Assembly (NCBI GenBank): GCA_940337035.1
Contig: OW679197.1
Span: forward strand, 41,236,466-41,300,465
DNA length: 64,000 nucleotides
Reading direction: 5' to 3'
Source: Agriotes lineatus
Lineage: Eukaryota > Arthropoda > Insecta > Coleoptera > Elateridae
Both the position numbers and the translations under genes were made by a program. Position 1 is the stretch's first letter; the number at the start of each line of letters is the position of its first letter. Positions 12,525 through 25,410 of this stretch are shown one piece after another. Below the pieces are notes generated by a model. The model did no database searches, was not told the DNA's origin, and saw nothing but the letters and a program-made list of their open reading frames with translations.

Positions 12525-12585
12525 TCGCAAAGCACAAATGCTGTACATCACTTTAATGAACACGACTGTACAACTCCGGTTGAGA
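12525..12585. repeat. Uninterrupted homologue of the hAT insertion site
   Basis: CAAAGCACAAATG...GTACATCACTTTAATGAACACGACTGTACA parallels 1215-1258 joined to 2356 onward, which reads CAAAGCACAATTGATGTACA then TTTAATGAACACTACTGTA and CATG. Here no transposon lies between, so this copy represents the pre-insertion state. Similarity seems to continue weakly to about 12620. Confidence 0.6.
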
Positions 12586-12689
12586 TAGCCCAAGGTACGA
12601 AGCAGTTTTGCATGGAATTGTTGCGAAAGTTTGAACTCGAAGGGGTTGTTTGGTACATTTGCTTCCTGTTATGATAAAAGAAGTATTGG

Positions 12690-13500
12690 ATTCACCCAAC
12701 AAATTCAAAATTGAGTTTTCAACAGATCTTTACGTTTTAGAGTCCCCTGAACCCAAAAAACATGTTTTTGTTCACTTGTCTGTCTGTGTGTCTACTGTGT
12801 GTGTGTGTAAACAGAATATCTCAAAAACGAAATGAGATATGACGCTGAAACTTCATATATAAGTTTTGTGTACTATCTAGATGCAACAGCAAGCTTTTAA
12901 AGAAATTCGCATAAGCGGAAGTATGGTGGTTACTTTTGTGATTTTTCGGTTTTTTCGATTTTTTCAAAAACGGCTCCAACGACTTTTTTTTCAAACTTTT
13001 TATTACATTGTTAATGTGTATTGGTGTGAGATATTTAGATAATTTTCCAGTTGAATACCTCTAAAATGGGTTTATTTTGTTTTTTTTTCTATATCTTTAT
13101 TAACTCCTATTTTAAATAGAACACCCGGTATATTATTACATTTTTGAAATCTGCTTAAAATGTTGAGAAAATTTGTCTCTTGAACTAACGCTTTATTTTG
13201 TAGGGTTTCTGTAGAAGTTGCAATTTTTGAAAATTTTTGACAAATGCTTAAAAATTAAAAAACAAATTTTTAGCTAATTATAAGATCATTGTAAATGGAA
13301 GTTGTGTGCGTGTCACACCAGATTTTTTTACTTATATAACCATCAAATAAACGCCGATGGGGCATTTGATATGGTCTTAGGGCCAAATACTTTCCATATA
13401 AAGAAATATTTAGCTGAATTTCTTTTTCCAAGACTACAAACTTTCTTGGTTTAGCCGTTTTCGTCTCTGCGATCAAAAATGCGATTATCATCATCAATGT
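12690..13500. repeat. Low-complexity insect repeat with GTCTGTCTG core
   Basis: Contains TTGTCTGTCTGTGTGTC and a TG run followed by ATCTCAAAAACGAAATGAGA (12779-12838), a layout like the GTCTG...ATAACTCAAAAAC blocks at 19900-19940 and 22540-22570. The 3' part (13278-13330, GTGTGCGTGTCACACCAGAT) is repeated at 32865-32903. Degenerate element ends such as ACACCCGGTATA (13120-13131) also occur. Probably several overlapping degraded elements; no coding potential recognised. Confidence 0.5.
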
Positions 13501-16500
13501 TATCCATAATCAATCTAATCAATTCATCATATGGGCAAGCGCCAGCTAAGCCCTGATAACCACCACCTAAAATTACTTTAAAAAATAAGCAAATAGACAA
13601 AATCTTAACAGGAATTTGTCTTCATTAAAAGATTTTTTTTATTTGAGGCCTCTTTAAGAATTTCTCAACGTGGTTAGCTGATTTTTTTTTCTTTTTCTTG
13701 GATTTTTTAATCCTGCACCAGCTTTGAACTCTTCATGCGTATTTTTCGGTAGCAAGTCTGACAATACGTCGAAAGTCACATTATCAAACATCTATATATT
13801 TAAAACGTGAAGCGTTTTCTTTCGACATCTATTTTGAGACTTCCACCGGGCCGATTTCGATAATTCTTTTTTTAAATGAAAGTTGTCACCGTGTAGATGT
13901 GCACAAAAGTCCTAAATTGCAAATAACTGCATAACTTTTAGAGAAAAACCAAAATATTGTAGCGCGTAAGTGACGTAACTTTGCAGATCCGTAGCAGTGG
14001 AACAAGTAAAGTCTCTCGAATTTGTTTATGTAAAATACGGCCAACTATTTTGTCAGAGAAACGTCAAAGTACATGTAGAGTGACAGCGAACTTTTAAGAA
14101 AATTTCAATCTTTCCTTTCGAAAAATAGCGTGTGTGAGTGAATCTTGATTGTACATCAGTTCATTATTAATCGAATGTACCCACACATCGCCCATTCTCT
14201 TGCAAATTGGAAATGGAGAATATCTCACTATTACAGGTGAAGAGGATACAATTAAAATACCATCTCAACTAATTGGCAGAGGACACCATTACAGACATAT
14301 TTGGCAATAGTTTGTCAACTCTTGAGAACACCCTTACTATCTCAAAATTCTGAATTTTAGAGCTAACAAACAAAAATTGCCATAAAATTAACCACAAAAT
14401 TATTTCTCTCTTACCTGGTTATCAAAAAAAAAATATTTGAGTGTAATTACAATTGCAGATAATGACGATATTTTACAATTCCCTACGGAATTTCTAGATT
14501 CATTAAATTTCAGTGGAATACCTCTACATTGCTTAACACTAAAAATAGCGGCAATTGTTATTCTCTTGAGAAATTTAAATGTGTCTACTGGAATAGATTA
14601 CGCGTATAGATTTAACACCTTCTAGTTTTTAATAAATTATTGCACGCACAACAAACCACAGCAATGATTTACAGTTCAGGAAAGTTTATTAATTTTGTCA
14701 TGGCGACGCAATGTGCTTTTCTTTAACCACCTTGATTTTTATTTTCGTTTAAACTGAAACTAATTTTTTGGTCTTGAAAACAACGATTTTTGCAGTTTCA
14801 GGAAAAATGTTATTCATTTCACGTCTGTAAAGTTACCTTCCAAGACTCGGAGCTTAAGGTACTCGACCTAACGACTTCGTACTCTCAATAATGCTGACCG
14901 TCTGCAATAGCCAACTTTCCAGGGTTTGATGTAAATAATTATAATGAAAATCGCATATCTTAAAATTGGCCACTTTTAGTAGATCTTACGAAAACTGTTA
15001 ACAACATACGGCCGATATTGAATTTGAGTTTCGAACTTAAAACTTGAAACGTTTGTAAATGATGAAAGCCTAACCACAAAAGCGAATCAAAATTAGCAGT
15101 TTATGTTGATAAATTAAAATTCCACTCAATCTCAAAACTGCTTGAAGCCTCGTGAGGGCACTCTCATTTAAAATTTTCATTAAAAAGTTCTGCTTAATTT
15201 ACCCGGCAAATCCTTAATGTCAACGAACTAATAATATCTATCCGCAGAGTAAATTAACTCAGGCTTTATAACGACGTTATTGAAAGTACGCAAACCAGGA
15301 TAATCCATACATTGATTATATTTTATCATCAACCGGGTATAGCTTATTGTTGATTCATTTACATACCCGATTATTTTTCGGCTATAAGTTAATATTGATC
15401 ATAAATAAATGTGAAACTATAGAATCAAATCGGTTGATACAATATAATAGAAATTACATCAAAGTAAAATACATTGTATTATTGTGAAGTTAACAGATTA
15501 ATTTGTTTTGAAGTGCCCATATTGTTTGCTTTTATACATAAATAATTTGTATTCCAAGATATTACCTACATGCTTAAACTACTTTTCCTTAGAGAGCCAT
15601 GTCTACCAAAAGATATAGAGCACATTTTTTCCACGGCGGTGTTTTCCATTCACATGTTCCATATAAAGATAGAAAAACCTACAGCTATTTGTGGAGTCCG
15701 AACCACAAAAGTGGTGTATCTGTCCCTAAAACCTATTTAGAAATTTCACTGTCACAGGATGCAATCTAAATATTGCTTGAACTAATGCCATTGAAACTTT
15801 CACAGGAATTACTTAATATTTTGCACAAGACGACGACATATCTCTAAATTTCTAAAGTGAAATTCATGTTCATATAGATCAGCTCGAGGCGCAGTAACAC
15901 CTTTTCGTTGATTCACCATATCATAACTCATAAATAATGCTTCTGCAATACGAGTATAGCAATTACTCTAGGAATTAAGATGCGAAGTGTCGTGAAGCGT
16001 GCGTCAATACCGTCACGTAGGTGCGATTATAAGGCAACGATGCACCTATTATTATAGCTAATATGTGTCGTTTGTATTAATAACAATTGCAAGCTCGTAA
16101 ACCATTACACAATCGGCTTACGCTTTTGAGGTGAGTTATTTGTGCTACATCAGGATCGATTGGAAGTGGCCGATTTTGACAAAACCAGGGACCCAGCAAG
16201 CGATTTTGTCTATGTATTACTGTTGCGATTGATATTGCCTGTTTCAAATGTACTACTTTGAAGATGTTAGACGGCTTAAATATTATATTCATTCCTTGCT
16301 TTGGAATAAATGCCAGATGAGGTCAAAACTTTATCACTATTTTGCTTCGTAGACCATATTACTAAAATATAAAATTTTTTGTGCAATTTGCTTTCTTTAT
16401 ATTTTAAAATAATTAATTGTGTAAACATGAAAATATACAAAATATATTAAAAGAGCTTTTATATGATGCACCCAATACTATGGACTTATTGAATTTTATA

Positions 16501-19440
16501 GCAAAAAGAGCAAAGACATAAAATAAGGTTTCTATATTTTAATCAGCAGTTCTTCTATATTAAACATCGTTTCAATACCTTCGGCTTTTAGGTGCCGACA
16601 ATTCCAAGGCATTATATTTTCAAACATTTGAAATAAAGCGAAGGCATGTTTATAATAAGTTATTGAACCTACGTAGTGATTAGTAGTATATTTTTAGTAC
16701 AGCTTTGTATAATTGTAAAGACACACATGTAACATGACAATTGTGGAATCAATGGACTTAAATATTATCTTCGTTTGCGATTAAATCTGTAATTAAATTA
16801 TTTAAACCTCTATATTTCGTGACATATATTACTTTACCGTTTTAACGTATGTAATAGCATACTTATTACAAAAATAAAGAAAATGTCAAACTCTCATCTA
16901 ATTTTTAACAGAAAATGTAGCACACATTTTGCAAGTAATCTTAAACGAAACTGTTCAAAAAACTTTAAAATAATTGAAGCAACCCATTTTGATTCTGCCG
17001 TGTACGGCTTTAAATCTATGTAATTCATTCCTACTACCCTTTTTATTCCTAGCTCAATGGAATTTTGGAGATTAAAGCTAACTTCACTCTGTAGTTTCCA
17101 AAAGCAACGCAAGCTCGAAATTTTGGATCGGCCTTTCTGCTAGCAGGCAAACAAACTCATTTGAGCGTGGGCCGTAGGGCCCTTTTTGGAAATTTGTTTT
17201 ACATTTTTTCAGCTTTCTGTAGTGGTGCTTCAGTTATTTGGCTCCAAGATGCAGACCGTGCAATTACAATTTTCACTGCACAAGATTAGTGTGCTAATGT
17301 TTGTACAATCCACGTCTAGGCCCGTTAGGAAACACTAGGAACCATTAAGCTCGTTTCGCTACATGCTGAATGCCCCGGCACATTTTATCAATTAAATGGA
17401 AATCTCTTTGCGAAAGTCTAAGAGTTTCTAGCATCTGTGAAGATTCAGCACCCAAGATAACCAGATAGCCGTGGCTGCTTTAGGGCATTAGCTTTATGTT
17501 AAATCTTTATTGTTAATTATTAGTTGTGTGTAAGGTGCCAGCGAAAAGTTATTAGAACAAGATTACAACCCCGCACTTCCATTTCAAATATCGCCGCTTT
17601 CCCGCTCGTTTCAGTATATTTTGGGCAGCGTTCCATAAAAGCTCAAATAACTAGCAACACCTATTACGCGTAGTTTGCGAGGCAATTCTCCATTTAAATA
17701 CGCATTCTTCTGCAAAGATCCCTAATTTTTACTGCTTCCTTTCATGCCGGTTATTTTAAGTACTTTAGTCGTTAACTCATAGAGGGGCCCGGCTTTCTGC
17801 TTTTTAATGTTTACGTATCTTTGAATGACGTGGCATCTTAACAACCAGTCTGGCGACGTGTGGTAGAGCTTTAAATGACAAGTTTCCACATGCCGGTTTT
17901 AGCAAATCGTTCTAGGCGCAGAATTCTAAAGCAATATTGTGCAATAATGACGTTTCCATATGAGTAAGAAAGAGCAGACAAGCGACGCATTCTTGCGTCC
18001 ACTTCTGTCCTCAGACGCATCTCTAGGCACTAATCATCTGAAGATGCTACCTATAAGTGGCATAAGTTAATTGCTGGTAAATTTCCCTAAATTTGGGGTC
18101 GAATTACCTACTGATGGGCCAACAAAACGTCAATAAAAACGTTCTACGTTGCATCGATGCATTTTTGCAAACAAAGCCACTGCCGGAAAATACGTTTTAA
18201 GTGCTAATAACAAGGAGTGTGGTATTTACTTTAGTCGTCGTAGGTAATCTCTTCGTTACTCGCTTTTGCAAGGATTTTCACGCTGTGCTCCCATCTACTT
18301 GAATTCGTGCCCTGTTGTATCGCACGTAAGTTAATTACTACACATATACTATGAGCCTTCCCGTCCACAAATTTCCTTGTGTAGGGTAACTGCTCAAGGT
18401 GGGCCATCTCAGATGCAAGCAACTGAACGTATCGCCGGACACTACAGCAGGTACTTTGAACTGAATTATACAGTGTAACTTAATTACACAGTGAAACGCC
18501 TTCACGAACGTTAAGTGATGTATTTTAATTATTGCTTTCGCTATTTTTAGAACTGATGTACGTAACCCACATTTATTGTAACCTTTGGCTATTTTGGCCT
18601 GTATTGCTTAGTTTTGTGGTCCGTTCGGCGCTGCTATTTTAAGCGCAGCGGGTGGACACCCTTGTTTCACATTCAATTCAATATTTACGTAATTAAGAAT
18701 ACTAACTCTTTTGTGCTATTTATGTCAAGTATTTACATGCATACGTAAGATTAATAGATTCAATGCGATTATAATTTTATTGCTTTTTCATTTGTGTTGT
18801 TTATTTATGTTTTATGCTCTTTAGTGTATAACGTTTGTAAGGCATTTCGGCGATTGCAAGTAGACTATCACAAAGGTAGGTCCAAAGATACGCAAGCTGG
18901 GACGTTTCACACAACAAGCACCGATGCTAAACAACTGATCTTTTAGTTCGGATTTCTAAAAGGGCATTTTAGTTATTCCATTATCAAAATCCGTGGCGCC
19001 TATTTCCCCCGCCCCCTTTCATGTTGGTTACAACGAACCTTTCTCCCACATACTTTTAGCTTGTTAACCTCCTGTTACAGGGCTGTTGAGGTGTGATTAG
19101 TGTTTTTTGTTTATTGAAGTGTCTTAACGACCAACTTAGACTGTAACAACGTATTTAAATATTATATAGCCCTCTAAAAACTGCAAGTCAGATAACGTCA
19201 GGAAACGATTTGGGTGATTGACATCTGCGCAGTTCTAGTAACTGTATTATAATTCTGATCCCTGATACTATTAAGCGAGCAATTTACGTTTGAGACCAGT
19301 TTCAATAATTTCCTTTCAATACCCAATTTAGCATTTAGGTCCCCATTTTTAAGAAATTGTAACTTTTAACTGCAGGACGCTACTTGTTTTGATGCCGTTT
19401 TTTCATGCAACTGCAACTGCAAATTTAATTTAATTTAATT
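13500..19440. other. No supported gene; unique AT-rich sequence
   Basis: Nothing in this stretch shows a transposon end, a tandem array or a coding frame with family signature. From about 17100 to 18450 sequence complexity and GC rise, and several short motif-rich blocks occur without simple repeats, the type of sequence where regulatory elements could lie. That cannot be tested without a second genome. A short (AATTT)n run ends the stretch at 19419-19440. Confidence 0.45.
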
Positions 19441-19479
19441 AATATTCCGGAAGCTTGCAGATAGTTTCGATATTCACTG

Positions 19480-19710
19480 GAAACTCCAGACGGAAGCATG
19501 ACGCATTTGACCTCGGGCCCGCTCTCGGGGCATCTGTTCGAAATGACTCATCGCGCACACCTGCTTCTAGATCGATCCAGAAGTCTGGAACGCGTTCGCA
19601 GCTGGCCCCAGAGTCGTATCTCGAATATGACCATCTGTCTGCACGTGTATTAGTCACCCCGAAGGTTGACTCGCCCGCCGCTCGGAATTCGGCTGCAAGG
19701 TCGTTCTCGC
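19480..19710. other. Local GC- and CpG-rich block
   Basis: About 230 bp clearly richer in GC and CpG than its surroundings, for example CTCGGGCCCGCTCTCGGGG (19512-19530) and CGCCCGCCGCTCGGAATTCG. It is open on both strands (102 codons forward, 72 reverse), but open frames are expected where stop-poor GC-rich DNA occurs, and neither translation shows a domain. It lies just outside the long inverted-arm element. It could be a decayed retroelement piece or an unmethylated island; neither is established. Confidence 0.35.
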
Positions 19711-19810
19711 ATTTGTTACAATATGTTTCATTTAACTCAACGGATACGTGCTCGTTTTTTTAGACGATAGCATAAGCTAGAAGCCGTAGACGGTAAATCA
19801 GTTTTATTAT

Positions 19811-22690
19811 CTCTCTCGTCTAAAAATCGAAGAAAGTATTGTAATCGCAAAAAATCACCTTTCGCGATTTCTTCAGATCTTCACGTTTCAACAATTCCGT
19901 CTGCTTGTCAGTCCGCCTGTTGCGTATAACTCAAAAACTATTTGTTGGAGGAAGACGATATTTTGCATGCGGATTATATGGCTACCTGGCATGGAACCGA
20001 TAAAATTTTGGTCAAATATGAGTGAGTACCTTAAGAAAATGAAACTCTGTTTTTGCTTTAATTCATAAATCATTGATTCAATAAACGATATATTTTTGCA
20101 CATAGCTCAGGTGTGTAAAAAGGGGATATTTTGAACCCAACATATACAAGGTAAACATCTTAAAAAAAAAGTGTTTAATATTTTTAAAAATGTTTGTTTA
20201 AAAACTTCCACTTGCGAGGAAAGTTACGTGTAAACCCATTACAAATGTTTGTTGTTGTGGTTGACGACTGGCGCATTTTTGTAATTTGCTTCATTGTGTT
20301 TCATCGAATAACCTTAACTTTCAGTCTGAATCTGGATATGACAGGAGTACTGTCAAATCGAGAAGACATTAAACAGATGGCAATGAAACAACAAGTGCAA
20401 TAAGTATATAATGTAGAATTTTCTGTACCGAATAAAAAATATAAAAAAATTTAGACGCAATTTTGTTGACATAGTTTTCGTAAAAAATAAAAGAAAGCTC
20501 CAGGGACCTTAGATTTTAACTTTTTCATTTAAAAAGTATTGGGACAACTGCATCCATAGGCGGAAAAGTAGAACTTACTTTTAAACGTAGAAACTAAAAA
20601 TATTGCCTAGCAATATACCAAACTTTTTGTGTCAGTAAGAGAAACGCTACCTACAGTGATATTTAGGTATATAAAATCATGATTTTTAGGACTATTGCAG
20701 AGTAAGTAACTGTTTACCCTAGGCCTATAATAACATGCAAGTAGGCCTGTAACTGACACATAATTAGTAGTATAAAATAGTTATTTAGATATCGAGTTGT
20801 AAAACTTATTTATTGCTGGCCGAAGGAGCTGTAGGGCCGAGTACTTTTTAACTTATGAATTCTGTAGAATAACTTTTACGACCTGTTCTTTATATATTTT
20901 TGTTCTGAAATAGCAAACAATATTTAAAAATTATCCATCAATTTTCAATTTTGAAAATATCCTTTTTTTATCATTTAAAAATAAAAACCAAGTCTGTGAA
21001 AAACATCAGGGTTACGTATCTCTAGTGAAATTAATAAATATCAATAAATTGTCAGTTCAGTTGGTTTCGTTTTTAAGTTTTTGTGTTCGAAGGACAAGAT
21101 AATTTTCCTTATAATACGAGCCCTAACCACTATATACTCGGCCATTCCAATAATTTTATTTCCTTCACGTAAAAACAGAGTTTTATGATTGAACAAAAAA
21201 CAATTAAGGTACAACATTTTCTTTTCGTTAAAACATGATAAGAAATCTTCGAAATCCTTAATGTTTTTATTTTTGTAAACTTTAACAAGTTCAGCAAATT
21301 AGAAGTTTTTTAAACAATCACTATCAACTAAATATTCCGCCAACACTGCTGCTGGATCCATATTATTATTAAATCTGTATATTAATCAAGTTACGTTGGC
21401 TTAACAGAAAAACAAGCGATAGTTTGTTGTGTTCAATTAATTCGCTTGGCAACAGCTTGTTTACAGATGCAATTTGAGATTATTTTGGTGAATAATGACG
21501 TGAGGTGTAGCAACCCCCAAAAATGTTCGTGATTTAATAATAAAAATGTTTTGTGGGGGCTTATAAGTTTGTTAACATTGTTCAACTTTTCAAAAATAAA
21601 AATCTAAAAAATTTAGAAGATATGTAATAATCTTTTTAACGGAAAAGCAAATGCGGTGCCTTAATTGTTCTCCGTCAACTCATAAAATCCTGTTTGAACG
21701 TTATTAGAGTAAACTTATTGAAATGGCCGAATATATAGTGGTTAGGGCTCGTATAACCGAAACTGTAATTTATTAGCCATAAAATCACGTAAAAGATATA
21801 GAACGGCATATGAAAAACTTTCCTCGCAGGTGGACGCCCTGTATCTGTTGGGTCCCATTTTCGTCAAAGGTAAAACACCTGAGGTATGTGCAAATTATTA
21901 CTTTTATCTATTTATCAGTTTAAGTAAAAATAAACAAAACTTTATTTTGTGAAGATGCAAACCCTGTACATGTTGGGTCCAAGGTATGTTCTTTTTCATC
22001 AAGGGTAAAAACCTGTGCTATGTGAAAAATATTATTTTGGACGAACTGCGGGCAAAGATAGAAGAATCTTGGGACGAAATATCTTTAGATTTAATTAAAA
22101 AATAAATTTTGCAATTTAGGAATAGGTTAAGAGCAGTGCATATGCAAAATGGAGGGCCAATAGAGCATATTTTTAAATAAGTTGAAGTAGTTTTTATACC
22201 TAGATTTTAACTAGCTAAATAAGTACGCTTGTAAAAGCATTTTTTCAATGTAATTTTTAGAAAGTTATGGTTTTGCTATATTTTTAAATAATTACTTAAA
22301 CTTTGCGTACATAATTTTTATTTTTTTTTAAATCTCAACCCTGTATCTCGACTATAACATGAGTTGTCTGGCTTCAAACAAAGGTCGTTTTTTTATCCAC
22401 CCGGTATAATAGTTAAGCAAAAATAGGCAGAATTTTATTTTTTAAGGTACTCACATATTTGATCGATCTTTTTTTGTTTTATGTCCGAAAGGCATATAAT
22501 CTGCATGCAAAATATTGTCTTCCTCCAACAAATATAGTTATACCGGCAACAGACAGATAGACAGACAGGTGGAATTCAGAAAATCTGTTTTTCGTCATCT
22601 AGGGACTCTGAAACGTGAAGATCTGAAGAAATCTCGGAAACTGATTTTTTCGTGATTACAATACTTCTTTCGTCTTTTAGACGAGAGTAG
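19811..22690. mobile_element. ~2.9-kb composite element with long inverted arms
   Basis: The left arm (19811-20045, continuing in patches to about 20228) is the inverse of the right arm (about 22437-22690, with patches from 21810). Shared blocks are TCGTCTAAAA...CGAAGAAAGTATTGTAATC, ATTTCTTCAGATCTTCACG, TTGTTGGAGGAAGAC and ATATTTTGCATGC. Each arm carries a GTCTGTC-type run, followed by TATAACTCAAAAAC on the left and a diverged form on the right. Inner arm words (TTGGGTTC / GGGTCCA near 20130, 21850 and 21975; TTTCCTCGCA near 20215 and 21818) are also inverted or duplicated, so the right side is expanded. No transposase is seen. A smaller TA-flanked element sits inside at 21117-21751. Confidence 0.65.
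21117..21751. mobile_element. 635-bp TA-flanked inverted-end element
   Basis: Terminal inverted repeats of 37 bp with two mismatches (21117-21153 and 21715-21751), beginning CGAGCCCTAACCACTATATA. TA dinucleotides flank both sides (21115-21116, 21752-21753), matching Tc1/mariner-type target use. On the minus strand an ATG at 21361 opens a frame through the left inverted repeat (MDPAAVLAEYLVDSDC...) with a single in-frame stop after about 20 codons. It matches no family I know and may be chance. The element is nested in the long-armed element around it. Confidence 0.82.
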
Positions 22691-22719
22691 TAGAAGTCAG
22701 CGGCTTTATTAATCGGTAG

Positions 22720-24560
22720 TGGTAGAGATACAACCACACTTAAGAGGCATGCGGGATGGAAAATCTTTAGAAAACCGTTAATCGAATACAGAATCAAGAA
22801 ATTTTAAAGACAAAAGACTCAGAAACTATGAAAATAGGCAGTAGTTACAATAGGAAGCAAGCGGAAGGTTTGAATAATGACGAAAATTTAGCTCTTGCAT
22901 GACGTGTTGTATCAAAAACTTTCTCTAAAACTATTCCACCTTTCATAAATATTTCTGATAATCAGAATACCAGTATTAATATTAATATTTCTTATTAATA
23001 GTTTAAGACAAGTTAATAGTACATTACTAACATGCTTTTGCCATGAGTAGCTTTATTATTTTTTTCTTGAAACCATGTAAATTGTTGGACTTCATAAAAA
23101 TGTCGAACACAAGCGTCTACAGATAAGCTTTTGGCGACGGTTTTTTGGGACCACCTAAGAATTCCGTTAATTGATTACATGGAGAAAGGTAAAATAACCA
23201 CTGCTAATTCCGATTCTATCACACTTGTGTGCATTGTGTGTTACAGGAAAATCATTCAAATTTTTTGAAGGAATTAGTTCTGATTCATGGCAACAAGGCA
23301 ACAGTGCAAGAGGTCCAACCTGTTCAAGCGCTGAAGCAAAAACTATAAGAACAACTTGACGATTTAATTACGTTTCGAACTTCCCGCAATGTCCATTTTA
23401 AATACCAACGTTTTCCGCTGTTTTAAGTTCATTTGTGCTAAATTTCATAAGATTTCAAATCGATAGTGATATCTTTTTGGCTTCACTTGTCGTTTAGCTG
23501 TAAAGTTTTGTAGATATAAAGTTTTCTGTTTTACTGCCTCACTCGTATAATTTCCTTCTAGTCTTTCGATTGTTCGCCTAAAGAGGACGGCATATGTAGC
23601 GTTTAGAATTAATTCTGATGTCGCCTAATTGTCCCTGTCTTACGAACATGTTTCAGCTTGTCTGGCCGCCTCGTGATAAATCGCACATACACCGTTTCAA
23701 ATACGATGCAATTTGTTGAAAGAGGTGTCAGGCCATTTTCTATCTTTCCTTAATTCGGACAATTAAATAAACCTTTAGAACAGTTTTGGTACATAATCGG
23801 GTAGTCCGCCGGTATATCGGTCCCGTTTCGACCATCTAGTGTCTTTTATTCGGCAGCCTTCCGTATCACTGAAGAATCCTAGCTCGCACGTGGCTATTGA
23901 TTCCGCTTAACAGTCTAGCATTTTGCGCGAACCTCTATACAGTCTCATCCGTAGCTGCGTGTCCTTCAGTCGTAAGAACGGCTATTTTGAAGTCATTTAA
24001 AATTTAGTCTATAAGAGCAAGTAAAAAAGCATCTGTCGATCTCTGTCGCACCGAGACGGTCTGTCGTTGGCAAAATCCCTGGCTTTCGATTGGGTCCATC
24101 TGGCGAGTGGCAGACAGACGATGTTTTAAGCGCGAAGCTTCATTTTTAGCGTCGGTTTTAGTCATTCAGTCTGGGGCCTGTGGCAGAGAAAGTCGTCATA
24201 CCGTGCTTGTGTTTCCGACCCTCTACTTCAAGTTTCTCGTTATGTGGCAGACAGTGTCTGGCAGGCTACGAGGTTACGAGTGCCTCTGTTGGTGGTGTCC
24301 GCTTGCAGGCTTGGTTTGGTTCATTCATTAGTATGGGGGTGTGTTACACCTAATTTTGTCCGTCAGTGTTTAGACGGGATTAATCGCCGAGTGATCCAAT
24401 TAACGGACTTGCCCATTTCTATGTTTTGCCAAGAGGGCATGAACATTACACCCACGCTTGAAGAATAAAAGGGAACATATCGGACGTTACTGCAGCGACA
24501 AACGACGTCTACACCTCGCGCATTCCTTCCGTCTTAGAGGCTGAGCCCGTACCCAGGTAA
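22720..24560. other. No supported gene; GC rises after 23.5 kb
   Basis: 22720-23500 is ordinary AT-rich sequence. From about 23560 the DNA becomes GC-richer and less repetitive, continuing through the 66-bp tandem array to about 26000. Two overlapping 74-codon frames at 24107-24468 have no recognisable domains. The whole 23.6-26.0 kb block differs in composition from its surroundings and might be one inserted unit, but I could not find paired ends. Confidence 0.4.
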
Positions 24561-24599
24561 CAACATTGTGTCATTAAACTGTGGCACCAGCATGTGTCT

Positions 24600-25135
24600 A
24601 AATTAATAATAGTGTCGTACATTGTTTCGCTGCGAGCATGTCTTGTTTGTTTCGCAAATAGACTCACAGAAAGTAACTACAGTGTCGTACATTGTTTCGA
24701 TGCGAGCCAGTCTTGGTTTTGTTACAATTAAACTCGCACAAATTAATATTAGTGCCGTACACTGATTCGCTGCGAGCAAGCTTTACAATTAAAACCCATA
24801 TAAAGTAACTACAATGCCGTACATTGTTTCGCTGCGAGCAGTCTTGTGTTGAAATTAAATTCATAAAAAGCAACCCTAGTGACGTACCTACATTGTTTCG
24901 CTGCGAGCAGTCTTGTTTTACAATTAAAACTTATATAAAGTAACTACAATGCCGTACATTGTTTTCGCTGCGGGCAGGCTTGTTTTACAATTAAAACTCA
25001 TATAAAGTAACTACAATGCCGTACGTTGTTTCGCTGCGAGCAGTCTTGTTTTACAATTAAAACTCATATAAAGTAACTACAATGCCGTACATTGTTTAGC
25101 TGCGAGCAGTCTTGTTTTGCAATTAAATTCACATA
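24600..25135. repeat. Tandem array, eight units of ~66 bp
   Basis: Each unit contains GCCGTACATTGTTTCGCTGC and GAGCAGTCTTGTTTTACAAT, then an AAAACTCATATAAAGTAACT spacer. The GTAC landmark recurs at 24617, 24687, 24757, 24819, 24883, 24953, 25021 and 25087, spacings of 70, 70, 62, 64, 70, 68 and 66. Units 6-8 are most alike and the 5' units most diverged, as in an array growing from its 3' side. Flanks are not part of the repeat. Confidence 0.92.
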
Positions 25136-25410
25136 CTCGTGCCCGGCGTCCCAATTGATGTCTGGTACACCCACGTGTGAATTTCACGGGTGTGTAATAC
25201 ACCTGTTTAGCAGTAACCGTCATATAGCTAGAACTAATTTTGTCTTGTACGCCTCAGCATGCGTCGTAATTTTTAAGTAAAGCGCTTCCCAGCTGGGCGT
25301 ATCCCATAAGTAGTTACTACAGATTGGTATACCTGCCGACAACGTCGGTACCATGTAAGTTGTTGGTTGGTTATGTGAAGTGGCCAAATAGATGTATTAA
25401 CTGTATCGTC

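Noticed and set aside
13270..13500. HARBI1/Harbinger transposase fragment on the minus strand
   Set aside because: An IDNIDDDN-like stretch is suggestive, but no downstream transposase block follows and the frame breaks at once.
24600..25135. CRISPR array
   Set aside because: Units are 62-70 bp contiguous tandem repeats without unique spacers, in eukaryotic DNA.
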